Of a stretch of 39,763 nt of DNA, positions 31,202 to 39,637 are shown piece by piece. Made by a program: the position numbers and the translations under genes. A model generated the notes under the pieces. The model saw only the letters and a program-made list of their open reading frames with translations, had not been told where the DNA came from and made no database searches. The stretch lies in IMG/VR virus record IMGVR_UViG_3300046703_000051, positions 1 to 39,763 of that record, one strand, 5' to 3'. How positions within the stretch are numbered: position 1 is the stretch's first letter; each line of letters starts with the position of its first letter. The DNA is from a virus.

Positions 31202-32440
31202 CTAGGCCGGCGATTGTGAAAAACTTCCGTAAACAAACGCATTTGGCCGTTTCACGATTAAAACTACGCGCTCTTCAAACCTGACAGTGACCAGGTTATA
31301 TTGGAAGTTGTCGCCATCCTCGGTTGACAAATCGATTGCGACCCCGGTCCGCTCCCGAATCACGGCCGCGCGCGGGTCGCCGCTGCCGAGCAGGAAGTAA
31401 CCCTTGGTCATGATGGTGGTATCCACGATGGGAGCGCCCCACAGGTTGTTAGGCGTCGGGCTCTGCGGATCACCGAGGATGTAGCGGCCGTCCGCATCCT
31501 TGGTCCGCTTCATCTTTCTCAAGTCGCCGGGATTCACCACGAAGAACTGACGCTCTGACAACTCGTCGTCCTCGGCAACCTGTTGCTGCGCGCCGTTGAG
31601 TACGTCGATGTACTCGTAGCCATCCGACGCCGTGAGCAGCGACAGATCCCACGCCTGCGCCTGGTGGGTCAGCCCGTGAAGGTTCTGGCCGCTGCCATCA
31701 CCGAACAAGACCTGGCGATCCTCTTCCTCTCGAATGCGCGAGCTGAACTCGTCGCGGAGGAAGCCTTCCAGTTCCGACCAGTCTGAAAGGATCTGAGTCG
31801 AAGCCTTCACCAGAAGAGCGATAGTCCGCACCGACTCGTAGTGAGTGGTGAACGTGACATCGGAGAGCGGCTTCAGGCCCGCTTCCGCGACCGGTGACGC
31901 CTTGGTGGGTCGGACGGATTCCTCTACCCACATGATCTGAGCGGCGCTGGTGGGCACCACCGGAACGACATTCCGCATGTGCGGCGTCGGGCGAGCGGCG
32001 AAGACAATACCCGACTCCCGCTCCTGAGGCAAGACGCCGGCAGTCGCAAAGCCGGCACCGGATTCAGTAATTGTCTTGCGCTCCAGGAACGTACTCAGGT
32101 TTTTCTCGCCGAACTCCACGCGGGCGCGGCCCTTGTGGGACGAGACGAGGTGCTGGATGTCCCGGTCTTCCTTCATGGCGCCCAGGAATCCCTCGATGCC
32201 GTGAGACAGCCCGGACTGGGTTCGCGCTCCGGCTTCGGCGACCTTTATGTCCAGCGCGTCGAGTTGCGTCTGGGCTTTCACGACAGTCGCTTTCAACTCG
32301 GTGGTGGTGGTGACATTGGCGAGGGCCTGGGTGACATCGCGCTTGAGTCCGTCGATGTCCGCTTTGGCTGCGCCCTTAAACGTGTCGATGGCCCCCATGA
32401 TCTCGTCACGGACGGCCTTTACTTCGGTAGTTAGTTCCAC
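31202..32440 (-). CDS. Major capsid protein, HK97 fold (412 aa)
   Basis: The N-terminal about 105 residues form a coiled delta domain (VKAVRDEIMGAIDTFKGAAK) normally removed by the protease. The HK97-fold body follows: QERESGIVFAARPTPHMRNV, ETVRTIALLVKA-like strand, FGDGSGQNLHGL and RERTGVAIDLSTEDGDNFQY. It builds the icosahedral shell. It overlaps the protease gene by 10 bp in the usual order portal, protease, capsid. Confidence 0.95.
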   Translation of the reverse strand: MELTTEVKAVRDEIMGAIDTFKGAAKADIDGLKRDVTQALANVTTTTELKATVVKAQTQLDALDIKVAEAGARTQSGLSHGIEGFLGAMKEDRDIQHLVSSHKGRARVEFGEKNLSTFLERKTITESGAGFATAGVLPQERESGIVFAARPTPHMRNVVPVVPTSAAQIMWVEESVRPTKASPVAEAGLKPLSDVTFTTHYESVRTIALLVKASTQILSDWSELEGFLRDEFSSRIREEEDRQVLFGDGSGQNLHGLTHQAQAWDLSLLTASDGYEYIDVLNGAQQQVAEDDELSERQFFVVNPGDLRKMKRTKDADGRYILGDPQSPTPNNLWGAPIVDTTIMTKGYFLLGSGDPRAAVIRERTGVAIDLSTEDGDNFQYNLVTVRFEERVVLIVKRPNAFVYGSFSQSPA

Positions 32441-33426
32441 TGGATTTCTCCTTTAAGCGAAATCAGAGTCTCCAGCGCCGCGTGGAGGTCATCCGGCCCG
32501 GCGTGGTCTTGCTTTGCGGCTCCTGCCTTGGGTTTCCCCGCTTCCAGGAGTGCTTGAAACTTTTCCATCAGGCCGGTGTGATCTCCGATCAGCTTTTCGT
32601 GGGATGCGAGCATGTCGCGCATCTGGCGCATGTTGGCATCGGAGAACATCCGGCCTTCCTTGATTTCGATGAGTAAGCGTGAGATGTCGTCTTCGGCAGA
32701 CTTCACCGCCGTTACGCGCGCGAGTTGGTTCATGGGGAACAGGGTGATTGAGTTCTCCCAGATCCGCACTTCGGTCAGGTGGCGGATCATGTCGTTCGCT
32801 TTGTCCTGCGCCGCGTTGATAACTTGGTAGCCGATGGACATGCCCATCTTGATCCCGCGTTCGCTGTAGAACTTGAGATCGGCATAGGCGTCGCGCGCTA
32901 TCGACTTGGCCAGGTTGAGGGAATTACTGGAGTATAGTCCCTCCGGGCGGTCTTGCAGATCCGACATGCCGATGGCCTCGCGATGCTCAGCGAGCAGAGG
33001 AAGCCTCGCGCCATGCTCCGCGATAGTCTTCGAGAATGCGCCCGGCTCCATGATGTCTCCACCCAGGTCCGTATTCCCGTAAGTGGAGCACAACCCCTCA
33101 AAGTGCCCGTCCTCGTTGAGCGACTTTATCTCCAGCGGCGCATACAGGCGCTTGACTTCCTTTTGCTCGGCCATGTTGATCTCCTTCTTCACTACGTCGA
33201 TGTGTTCCTTAACCCATGCCTTCGCCGTCTCCACGGTCCATCCATCACCCAGCGGGAAGCGCAACGCCTGAAGGGTCATCGTCTTTTGGCCCTTCAGCTT
33301 TCCGACAATGCCGCCGACGCGCGGCTTAGTTTTCTGAATCTCGATCCGGCGAAATGAGCCATCCTCAAACTTGGCCGGATCTATCAGTCGGTGGCGGATC
33401 TCGTCGCCCACGGATTCCCATGGCAT
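32431..33426 (-). CDS. Prohead protease, HK97 family, with N-terminal extension (331 aa)
   Basis: The protease domain (from about residue 85, MAEQKEVKRLYAPLEIKSLN; AEHREAIGMSDLQDRPEG with the active-site His; KMGMSIGYQVINA with the Ser) belongs to the U35 herpes-type fold and cleaves scaffold and capsid termini. The start at 33426 (MPWESVGDEIRHRLIDPAKF) adds an 80-residue domain with FPLGDGWTVETAKAWVKEHI, a motif often found beside phage proteases. A C-terminal helical stretch may act as scaffold. Confidence 0.9.
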   Translation of the reverse strand: MPWESVGDEIRHRLIDPAKFEDGSFRRIEIQKTKPRVGGIVGKLKGQKTMTLQALRFPLGDGWTVETAKAWVKEHIDVVKKEINMAEQKEVKRLYAPLEIKSLNEDGHFEGLCSTYGNTDLGGDIMEPGAFSKTIAEHGARLPLLAEHREAIGMSDLQDRPEGLYSSNSLNLAKSIARDAYADLKFYSERGIKMGMSIGYQVINAAQDKANDMIRHLTEVRIWENSITLFPMNQLARVTAVKSAEDDISRLLIEIKEGRMFSDANMRQMRDMLASHEKLIGDHTGLMEKFQALLEAGKPKAGAAKQDHAGPDDLHAALETLISLKGEIQWN

Positions 33427-33427
33427 C

Positions 33428-34816
33428 TCAGCCCGTCGCTCCTGTCGCGGGTGGGGCAGGCGGGGCCGGTGGAACGGCTGCCGGGCGCGATGCAAGCGCG
33501 GCCGCCGTAGCTTTCGCTCGGGCATCTGCCGCAATCTCGGACGGCAGCGGCGGACCGCTCAACCGCTGCATATTCAACTGCACGATATGGCGCGTGCCTT
33601 CACCGTTCGGAAGCGGGTTCTCATCTTCCAGTTCGCGTATCTCGTCGATGCTCTTGAACCCGTTCTGGTGCGCCGTAGAGAAGCCTGTCATCCGACTGAC
33701 GAAGTCGCCACGCAGCAGCGCGTTGACGTTGTGCTTAGCGTAGACGCCGGCGGCCTTCTCTGCCGGCGTCAGAAGACACCGGAAAATCGCCTGCTCCCAG
33801 CGGATTAACCACGCCATTTCGGTGCGCGTCAGAAACTCGAGAAATAACTGCTCAATGTTACTGAACGTCGCTCGGCTCAGGTCGCCAACCATGTGCGGAG
33901 AGATCAGGAACCAGCGGCACAACTCCGGTATCTCAAATTGCCGCGTCTCCAGGAATTGCGAATCCTCGGGACTCAGGCCGATCTGCTCATACGTGATGCC
34001 GGGTTCAAGGATCGGCGCGCGGTTCGGCTGCGAGTATATCTTCTCCCAGTCTTGACGGAACTTCTCAAACTGCTGATCGTCCTTGAATTTCTTGTCGAGC
34101 TTCAGCAGGTACGGCGTGCGGCCGCCGTTTGCGTGGAACGTACCAGCATGCTTTTCCACGGCGAGTGCGGTCCCAAAGGACTGCCGAGCAGTCCCGACCA
34201 CCGATTGTCCCCGCAAGCCGTCGAACCCTAATCCGCGAAGATGGAAAATTCGATGCGGCTTCCCGCGCTCGACCGTGTATGTGTCGTCCTTCCCAACGCG
34301 GTTGACCACGTACACCAGCCGACCATCCTTGTCGTTGTCTGGGGTAACCGCGCCGGCCGGCAACGGCCTGAGATCCACGACCTCATCAGTTCCTGAGCGC
34401 CGGAAAATCTCGGAGTAGGCGTTACCTCTCAATACGCATTTAGCCGTCTCAGACTCGCGCATTTCCATGGCCGTCTGGCGGTCGTTCGGCTCATCGTGGA
34501 GAACTGCCTGCAACGGGTGGCCATCCACCGGATACCGCCCGCCGTCGCGCCGCTGCATGAGGTTGAGCGGCAGCATCGCCTCGCATTCGGAGATCACGCG
34601 CGTACACGCCCACACCACGGAGTGATTGAGCGCCGTCGTTTCCGAAACGCTCTCGCCAGACCACGCCGGCTGGCCGCCGCCAAGTAGTGAGTACAATCCG
34701 TTGTAGCCGTGCCGCGCGTACCATTCGAGATTTCGCGCATCGAAAGACATGCCCAAGGTCTTGAGCGAGCGCATAACAACGCGCTGGAGGAACGGCGGCT
34801 GGGTGGCGGCCTTCAT
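33428..34816 (-). CDS. Portal protein, HK97 type (462 aa)
   Basis: SVSETTALNHSVVWACTRVI and LPLNLMQRRDGGRYPVDGHP are typical of the HK97 portal N-terminus; RGNAYSEIFR, FHLRGLGFDGLRGQSV and RWFLISPHMVGDLSRATFSN follow in order. The Pro/Ala-rich C-terminus (PPAPPAPPATGATG) is disordered. The dodecameric portal sits at one vertex and passes DNA. It overlaps terminase by 4 bp. Confidence 0.95.
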   Translation of the reverse strand: MKAATQPPFLQRVVMRSLKTLGMSFDARNLEWYARHGYNGLYSLLGGGQPAWSGESVSETTALNHSVVWACTRVISECEAMLPLNLMQRRDGGRYPVDGHPLQAVLHDEPNDRQTAMEMRESETAKCVLRGNAYSEIFRRSGTDEVVDLRPLPAGAVTPDNDKDGRLVYVVNRVGKDDTYTVERGKPHRIFHLRGLGFDGLRGQSVVGTARQSFGTALAVEKHAGTFHANGGRTPYLLKLDKKFKDDQQFEKFRQDWEKIYSQPNRAPILEPGITYEQIGLSPEDSQFLETRQFEIPELCRWFLISPHMVGDLSRATFSNIEQLFLEFLTRTEMAWLIRWEQAIFRCLLTPAEKAAGVYAKHNVNALLRGDFVSRMTGFSTAHQNGFKSIDEIRELEDENPLPNGEGTRHIVQLNMQRLSGPPLPSEIAADARAKATAAALASRPAAVPPAPPAPPATGATG

Positions 34817-36414
34817 GCGCCTACGGCCCTCATGCCGGTGTATTCCATGGTCGCCTCCTCGGCGACGATGGCGCGGGATAGCGCGTCAATGGTCGCTGCG
34901 ATAAGATCGATGCGCGCGGTTTCGCGCTCACGATCAGGCTTGATCGGGCGGACGAGGTCGTTGTCGTCAGATTTCAGGCAGAGGCACGAAGCGTTCCACC
35001 CAAGCACCGGGTGCCCGCCGTGGTGTAACTGCGCCCCGACTACCAGCTTGAGCAGCTTCTTCGTGCCCTCATTTAGCCCGGTAAAGTTTTGCGGGATCTC
35101 GACGCAGGTAAGGCCAGCCTCCACAAGTTGAGTGCTCATCTCGCGCGAGTTGCAGCGGTCGAAGCAGAACTCCTGAACATCGAACATCTCCGCGCCCCAC
35201 TTCAGCCGCGCCCGGATCGAAGCGTAGTCGATGAGCGGGCCGGGCGATAGCTCAAGCCAGCCCTCCTCTGCCCAACGCCGGTAGGGCATCCCGTCGTGGA
35301 TCTCGCGCTCTCGGATCTTCGCATCCGGCAACCAGCAGAACGGCAACACGTCATATCCGCCATCGTCGCGCGGGAACACGAACGAGACCGCCGAGAAGTC
35401 GGTCGTCAGTGAGAGATCGATACCGACCCAGCACTTACGGTCAACGAATAGCTTCAGGACTTCATGCTCGAAGGGCCAACCGGAAGCCTGCCAATCGCGC
35501 GGGCAGGCGTGCCAGAGTTTCATGTCGATGGCGCGGTGTTCCTTCTGATCCCAGAGGTTGAGGAAGTAGCGCCGGAAGGATGTCTCGCCATCGGGCTCAC
35601 TTAGTGTGTCCTGGTAATACTTGCGGAGCTTCGATAGTTCCAGGAAACCACCGTTCTCCTTGAGCGATGGGTTCGCAGCGATCCACGTTTTCTCGTCGCG
35701 CCAGTCAGCCTTGGGGTCGGCGCCCCACAGTTGCCCGTAGAAATGCTCGTCGGTTACAACGCCGTCTAGAATGCGCTTTGTCTTCTCATGCAGACGCCAG
35801 GCGAGCGGGCTTTCGTTCTGCACTCCGGCCGTGGTAATAGCCAGCATCAAGGTTTGCCGGCGCGTTATACCACCCAGAGCAAGCACATCCCAGTTCTCTA
35901 TTTGCTTTCGCGTCTTCCAGCGATGGACCTCATCGGCTACCACAAAGTTGGGGTTCACCCCGTCCGTGATATCGCCGTCTGCCGCGATAGCCGCATAGAA
36001 GCTCTCCGGGTCCGAGCGCTTCATGATCCGATTTGTCCCGCGCAAGATCCGCAACTCGCGCTTTAGGATCGGAGACTGCTCGGTCATCTTGCAGGCGGCG
36101 CGGTACACGTTGCCGGCCTGACGCTGAGCAGATGCCGCGCCGTAGACCTGACAGCCGGGCATCGGGTCAAGAATTAAGGCCAGCAACACCAGGCCGGCCG
36201 CGAATTCAGTCTTTCCCGATTTCTTAGGCCACTCTAGATATGCCATTTCGATCAGTCGATTACCGTGCTCGTCGAGGTTTCCGAAGATCGCGCGCACCGC
36301 ATCTTCTTCGGCGGGGTAGAGTATGAACGGCTTCCCGTACCAATCATCCGCTGTGTGCTTGAGCACCAACTCGAAGAAATTGCAGGCGGCATTGGCGTGG
36401 GCTTCACTGAACAC
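34813..36414 (-). CDS. terL: Terminase large subunit (533 aa)
   Basis: The ATPase domain has LEWPKKSGKTEFAAG (Walker A-like), FVVADEVHRW (Walker B with catalytic Glu) and LMLAITTAG (coupling motif). The nuclease half has CWVGIDLSLTTDFSAVSFVF and later acidic residues (CFDRCNSREM, LKSDDNDLVRP) for metal binding. It packages and cuts DNA using ATP. It starts within the small subunit gene (11-bp overlap). Confidence 0.96.
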   Translation of the reverse strand: MFSEAHANAACNFFELVLKHTADDWYGKPFILYPAEEDAVRAIFGNLDEHGNRLIEMAYLEWPKKSGKTEFAAGLVLLALILDPMPGCQVYGAASAQRQAGNVYRAACKMTEQSPILKRELRILRGTNRIMKRSDPESFYAAIAADGDITDGVNPNFVVADEVHRWKTRKQIENWDVLALGGITRRQTLMLAITTAGVQNESPLAWRLHEKTKRILDGVVTDEHFYGQLWGADPKADWRDEKTWIAANPSLKENGGFLELSKLRKYYQDTLSEPDGETSFRRYFLNLWDQKEHRAIDMKLWHACPRDWQASGWPFEHEVLKLFVDRKCWVGIDLSLTTDFSAVSFVFPRDDGGYDVLPFCWLPDAKIREREIHDGMPYRRWAEEGWLELSPGPLIDYASIRARLKWGAEMFDVQEFCFDRCNSREMSTQLVEAGLTCVEIPQNFTGLNEGTKKLLKLVVGAQLHHGGHPVLGWNASCLCLKSDDNDLVRPIKPDRERETARIDLIAATIDALSRAIVAEEATMEYTGMRAVGA

Positions 36415-36841
36415 TCTCGACCAGCTTCTCGGCGCGCTTCTCGCGCGGCTTACTCAGCAGCGTCGCCAGATCCTCGCCGGCATCTTTCGCCCTCACGGTA
36501 GCCAGCCGGGTGCGCGCCACGGGAGACAGCGGGAACTCGCCGGCGATCAGCCGAAACGCAGTCCACGCCTGCGGGGTATCCTCTTCCACGGCCGTCGCGT
36601 AGGTGCGGCAAACGCCGGCCATCATGAGCGCGTCCGGGCGGAAATCTAGGTCCATCGCCTCCAGGTCAGCCTTGATGCTGTGCCAGACTTCACGTGCCAG
36701 GCCGGTGATATATCGCGGGCATTCCGGGATGCCGCGCTCGGGATGCGGCTCAGCTTCCAGACGCTCTTGCAATTTGCGCTTGCCGATCTTGCGGGGGTCC
36801 CCGGCTGCAATGGCTTCGGATGTCGGAACGCGCTTCCTCAT
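36404..36841 (-). CDS. terS: Terminase small subunit, P27 family (145 aa)
   Basis: CPRYITGLAREVWHSIKADL and MMAGVCRTYATAVEEDTPQA, with the end segment SPVARTRLATVRAKDAGEDL, fit the P27-type small terminases that recognise packaging DNA. It precedes the large subunit. The ATGA start overlaps the HTH/zinc gene. Confidence 0.88.
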   Translation of the reverse strand: MRKRVPTSEAIAAGDPRKIGKRKLQERLEAEPHPERGIPECPRYITGLAREVWHSIKADLEAMDLDFRPDALMMAGVCRTYATAVEEDTPQAWTAFRLIAGEFPLSPVARTRLATVRAKDAGEDLATLLSKPREKRAEKLVESVQ

Positions 36842-37374
36842 GCCGTGGCCCTCATTTCTTCGCGGACGATGCGGCGGACTTTCATCTCAGAAGTACAGGA
36901 CCGACACCAGCCGGTATTCATGAGGCCGCGGGCCGGCTTGTGGCACTTGCCGCAAATCAATAGCGGCTTCGCTAGCCGGGCCGGAGCGGACGGAACTGGT
37001 TGAGCCGCCAATCTACACCGGGCTTGCAGAATTCGGTACGGTTGGACCTGGTGCTCTGGCGGGCCGGCCGGCTCAAGTAACCCGACCCCGACTAGATCCC
37101 GGAGACAGCGCAGCACCTGGGCGCGGGAACTACCACACGCCTCCGCTATGGCGTGGTGGCTCATCGCAACCCGGTTGGACCCGAGCGAGTGCATGAGCAT
37201 CGCGCACCAAACCCACTTGGCCGTGGGGGAAACATCCCGGCGCCTCATGAACTCGGCCGGCGCGATTGCGAACCAATCTTGGACCTTCTGACCTGTTGCA
37301 ATTTGCGATACTTGACTTTTCTCTACCTGTAACATTTCCGACAGGGTTTCTTTATATAGAGAAGTCTTAGGCAA
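36838..37374 (-). CDS. Helix-turn-helix protein with C-terminal zinc ribbon (178 aa)
   Basis: Residues 33-110 (WFAIAPAEFMRRRDVSPTAK ... MSHHAIAEACGSSRAQVLRC) are a winged-helix domain as in phage replication or regulatory proteins. The C-terminus has CGKCHKP and CRSCTS, a Cys4 zinc ribbon. Its position before the terminase genes hints at a late regulator or a packaging DNA-recognition role. Confidence 0.75.
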   Translation of the reverse strand: MPKTSLYKETLSEMLQVEKSQVSQIATGQKVQDWFAIAPAEFMRRRDVSPTAKWVWCAMLMHSLGSNRVAMSHHAIAEACGSSRAQVLRCLRDLVGVGLLEPAGPPEHQVQPYRILQARCRLAAQPVPSAPARLAKPLLICGKCHKPARGLMNTGWCRSCTSEMKVRRIVREEMRATA

Positions 37375-37573
37375 GTTGGCTGAACTCCCGCCACCGCCGC
37401 ATCGTCCGCATCGTGATCGGGTTAGGATAGGTGGGCCATTGGAAGCCGCGCCGCTGGACCGGGCACCGCTCTTCGGCTGACGCTACCCGCAACTCCGCCC
37501 TCGTCGCCAGGCGCACCGGGGACGGGTTGACGTGCGCTAGACTCAGTTTTCGGGGCTGGTTGATCAGCGGCAT
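37367..37573 (-). CDS. Possible small DNA-binding protein (68 aa)
   Basis: MPLINQPRKLSLAHVNPSPV begins a basic protein whose end (TYPNPITMRTMRRWREFSQL) could be a short helix pair. It overlaps the HTH/zinc gene by 8 bp. Evidence is mainly its place in the overlap chain. Confidence 0.5.
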   Translation of the reverse strand: MPLINQPRKLSLAHVNPSPVRLATRAELRVASAEERCPVQRRGFQWPTYPNPITMRTMRRWREFSQLA

Positions 37574-37686
37574 ATGGCGCTCGGAGTAGTTTTGTACAAT
37601 TGCGGATTTTTGCGCTCTCTACCCACTCGGTCTACGGCACCCACTCCCCAGCGATCCGACCCACCCTGCCATCTCATTGATTCCAT
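37564..37686 (-). CDS. Possible 40-aa peptide gene
   Basis: ATG at 37686 opens 40 codons (MESMRWQGGSDRWGVGAVDR) and ends overlapping the start of the next gene. It fills the only gap between the HNH stop and that gene. No motif, weak composition support. Confidence 0.3.
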   Translation of the reverse strand: MESMRWQGGSDRWGVGAVDRVGRERKNPQLYKTTPSAICR

Positions 37687-37691
37687 TACAC

Positions 37692-38063
37692 CTAGCCGTT
37701 ATCGCGTTGCGTCTTGGCGTTGTGGCATGAGTGACATAACGTCCGGCCATTCTCCAGATCCAGCGCCGCTCCGCCGGAGGTCAGAGGCACGATGTGATCA
37801 GCCTCCAGCTCGCTCATGTCCAGCGGCAGTGCGCCGCACTTGACGCACGTATACAGGTCACGTTGCAGCACCAGCGCGCGCCAGCGCTGATGCGCCCTGC
37901 CGTAGCCGCGGCGGGCAGCCGATCCACGATACTGCTCGACTTGCCGCCGATGCGCTGGACATCGCCCGCCGTCCGTAAGGGCGCGACAACCGGGGGCGGA
38001 GCAGATCTGCTTCGGCTTATTCGTCTGCCGCTCCCGCGTACACAACCCGTCCCGCCAGCACAT
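37692..38063 (-). CDS. HNH endonuclease next to terminase (123 aa)
   Basis: CSAPGCRALTDGGRCPAHRR is a zinc knuckle; CVKCGALPLDMSELEADHIV and PLTSGGAALDLENGRTLCHS CH complete the HNH core with two CxxC pairs. HNH enzymes beside terminase assist cutting at cos sites in HK97-like phages, which suggests a cos-type genome. Confidence 0.9.
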   Translation of the reverse strand: MCWRDGLCTRERQTNKPKQICSAPGCRALTDGGRCPAHRRQVEQYRGSAARRGYGRAHQRWRALVLQRDLYTCVKCGALPLDMSELEADHIVPLTSGGAALDLENGRTLCHSCHNAKTQRDNG

Positions 38064-38226
38064 CAGCCCGTCGCGCTTCGTCTGGGCATCCCGCCCGCCT
38101 GTACTGCTCTGCTATTTCCAGGAGTCGTAGCGGGTTCACGTCCTCGACCCAGCCGCGGCCGATTGCATCTTCGGCATCGTCCAACTCTGCGAGCACGCGG
38201 CTGTCTACTGCGATTACCTGGAGCAT
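38017..38226 (-). CDS. Unknown small acidic protein (69 aa)
   Basis: MLQVIAVDSRVLAELDDAED with LLEIAEQYRRAGCPDEARRA has helical TPR-like periodicity. It overlaps the HNH start by 47 bp in another frame. Its composition is protein-like, so I favour a real gene. Confidence 0.6.
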   Translation of the reverse strand: MLQVIAVDSRVLAELDDAEDAIGRGWVEDVNPLRLLEIAEQYRRAGCPDEARRADVLAGRVVYAGAADE

Positions 38227-38227
38227 G

Positions 38228-38317
38228 TTACAGGGGCCCGCCGCTCATCTGCCCGGCCGAAAGGCCCAAGGCATCTACGCGAGGCAGCGAGTACTCGACA
38301 GGCCCAAGGTCTACCAT
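38228..38317 (-). CDS. Possible 29-aa peptide gene
   Basis: ATG at 38317 overlaps the stop of the 100-aa gene and the frame ends 1 nt before the next ATG. Peptide MVDLGPVEYSLPRVDALGLS then AGQMSGGPL. Positional support only. Confidence 0.4.
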   Translation of the reverse strand: MVDLGPVEYSLPRVDALGLSAGQMSGGPL

Positions 38318-38613
38318 CGCTTAAACTCTCCCGATGGCGTAAGCCGTTTGAGCATGTGTAGGTGGCTCGGCACCATAAGTTGCTCAATATACGTGTACTT
38401 AACCGCGCCAATATATGATGCACACGCCTGTCGCTTTGCCGCGCCCCGTAGCGGAGCATCCTCAACCGGGCGCTCATACAGGCGCCTGGTGTTGCCGGCT
38501 CGGTCGCGTACCAGGGTGTGGGTGTTGGCTGCCAGCATGGCGCGGGCTTCATGGTCTTGCACCATGCGAACGAAATGTTGGTCGATGCTGAAAATCGGGA
38601 TAGTGGTGGTCAC
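38311..38613 (-). CDS. First gene of the late operon, unknown (100 aa)
   Basis: GTG at 38613 begins MTTTIPIFSIDQHFVRMVQD. The protein is basic and helical (LERPVEDAPLRGAAKRQ-like region) and ends KRLTPSGEFKRW. It lies about 110 bp after the promoter at 38731-38759. No family recognised. Confidence 0.6.
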   Translation of the reverse strand: MTTTIPIFSIDQHFVRMVQDHEARAMLAANTHTLVRDRAGNTRRLYERPVEDAPLRGAAKRQACASYIGAVKYTYIEQLMVPSHLHMLKRLTPSGEFKRW

Positions 38614-38730
38614 GGTTAAGGCGCGGGGAGGACTGTCAAGCGCCCCGGCGCTCGCCTCCGCTTGGGAGGGCGGTAGGACCGGAAAGCCTGCCGCCCCATC
38701 GTTCGGAGGAAACGATCAAATCTGCTGCCC

Positions 38731-38759
38731 ACTATAAACGTTATTTATGGGCGTGTCAA
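38731..38759 (-). promoter_or_regulatory. Strong sigma70-type promoter of the leftward operon with palindromic spacer
   Basis: TTGACA (38759-38754) and TATAGT (38736-38731) are 17 bp apart, 11 of 12 consensus bases. The spacer and -10 contain ATAAA-TAACG-TTTAT, a near-palindrome suited to a repressor. Confidence 0.8.
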
Positions 38760-38979
38760 GGATTATTGTAACAGACTTGCAACAGTCTACACGGAAGTGT
38801 GTCTTTTCAGCCACAAGGCGCGACCGCCTAGCGCATCCGGCCCCCGTTTTCGATTCGAGAATGGCGAACGGCGCGCGCAACTCCTATCTTTTCAACGCAA
38901 CGGCGCTAGCCGGGGCTCATTGCGGATAACCATCTTCGTCTTTTCTTCATTCTTTCTTTTGTACAGATTAACTTTTCCC

Positions 38980-39008
38980 TTGCATCCTTAGCGGCAAGGG
39001 TGTAATAT
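38980..39008 (+). promoter_or_regulatory. Rightward promoter with inverted-repeat operator
   Basis: TTGCAT (38980-38985) and TAATAT (39003-39008) are 17 bp apart. CCCTTGC (38977-38983) and GCAAGGG (38994-39000) form an inverted repeat covering the -35 and spacer. The ATG follows 6 nt after the -10, so the mRNA may be leaderless. Confidence 0.55.
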
Positions 39009-39014
39009 TAGATT

Positions 39015-39290
39015 ATGGAAACGAACACAGCAGCCAGCGGGATGAGCGGAAAGATCGGGATTCGGAGAAGTTACGATGTTCGCATTGACCCCAAGACCGG
39101 GCAAAAAAGCGAAGTATCCCCTGCAACCTGCATGTGTTGCCAAAGGAGCATCTTCCGGGTTTCAGAACTTGTCAATGGCGACTTGGTCGGCTCTGAATGT
39201 GACGGGCTGATAGCCTACCCGGTTTACCGGATTGGACGCACGCTCAACCGGAAACAGGCCGCCTATGCGACGTCTCGCGGTCTGCTGTAA
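39015..39290 (+). CDS. Unknown early protein with CxC/C motif (91 aa)
   Basis: METNTAASGMSGKIGIRRSY then CMCCQRSIF (about residues 54-62) could bind zinc. The protein is soluble. It is first in the rightward operon and has no ribosome site, consistent with a leaderless start. No family recognised. Confidence 0.65.
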   Translation: METNTAASGMSGKIGIRRSYDVRIDPKTGQKSEVSPATCMCCQRSIFRVSELVNGDLVGSECDGLIAYPVYRIGRTLNRKQAAYATSRGLL

Positions 39291-39352
39291 CCACCCGCCG
39301 CGTACGCGGCCCGAACGGCCGGAAGCCGGAGCAGGGGACGGAGGGGGAGACA

Positions 39353-39637
39353 ATGACACAAGCACAGCATCAAGCGCAACAAATCGACGATCTAATAGGA
39401 CGCGCGCGGGTTTTGCGCGAGCAATACGCTCCGCAGCTAGCGTGGATTAGCCGCGAGTTGAGCCAGAACTTCGACGCGCCGGCACAGAGAATTATCAACG
39501 CCGGCTTCAATCGCATAGGACAGAACCGCTTCACTCGCGCCGGAGACGATCTCTGGGAGATGATCACCGCCCTGGAGAACGACTGGGAGTATCAGCGCCC
39601 AGCCCGGCATCTGGTGGATAGGTGGGCAACCGCATGA
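39353..39637 (+). CDS. Unknown early helical protein (94 aa)
   Basis: GGAGGGGGAGA precedes the ATG. MTQAQHQAQQIDDLIGRARV begins an all-helical Gln/Arg-rich protein ending DRWATA. It overlaps the next gene by 4 bp (ATGA). Function unknown. Confidence 0.7.
   Translation: MTQAQHQAQQIDDLIGRARVLREQYAPQLAWISRELSQNFDAPAQRIINAGFNRIGQNRFTRAGDDLWEMITALENDWEYQRPARHLVDRWATA

Larger units (their letters stand above)
38614..39014. promoter_or_regulatory. Divergent control region between late (leftward) and early (rightward) operons
   Basis: This 400-bp stretch has no supported gene. It contains the leftward promoter (38731-38759), a leader hairpin (ATCGTT 38698-38703 / AACGAT 38711-38716), and the rightward promoter (38980-39008) with its inverted repeat. 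The opposing transcription units suggest a genetic switch or a genome-module boundary. Confidence 0.7.
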
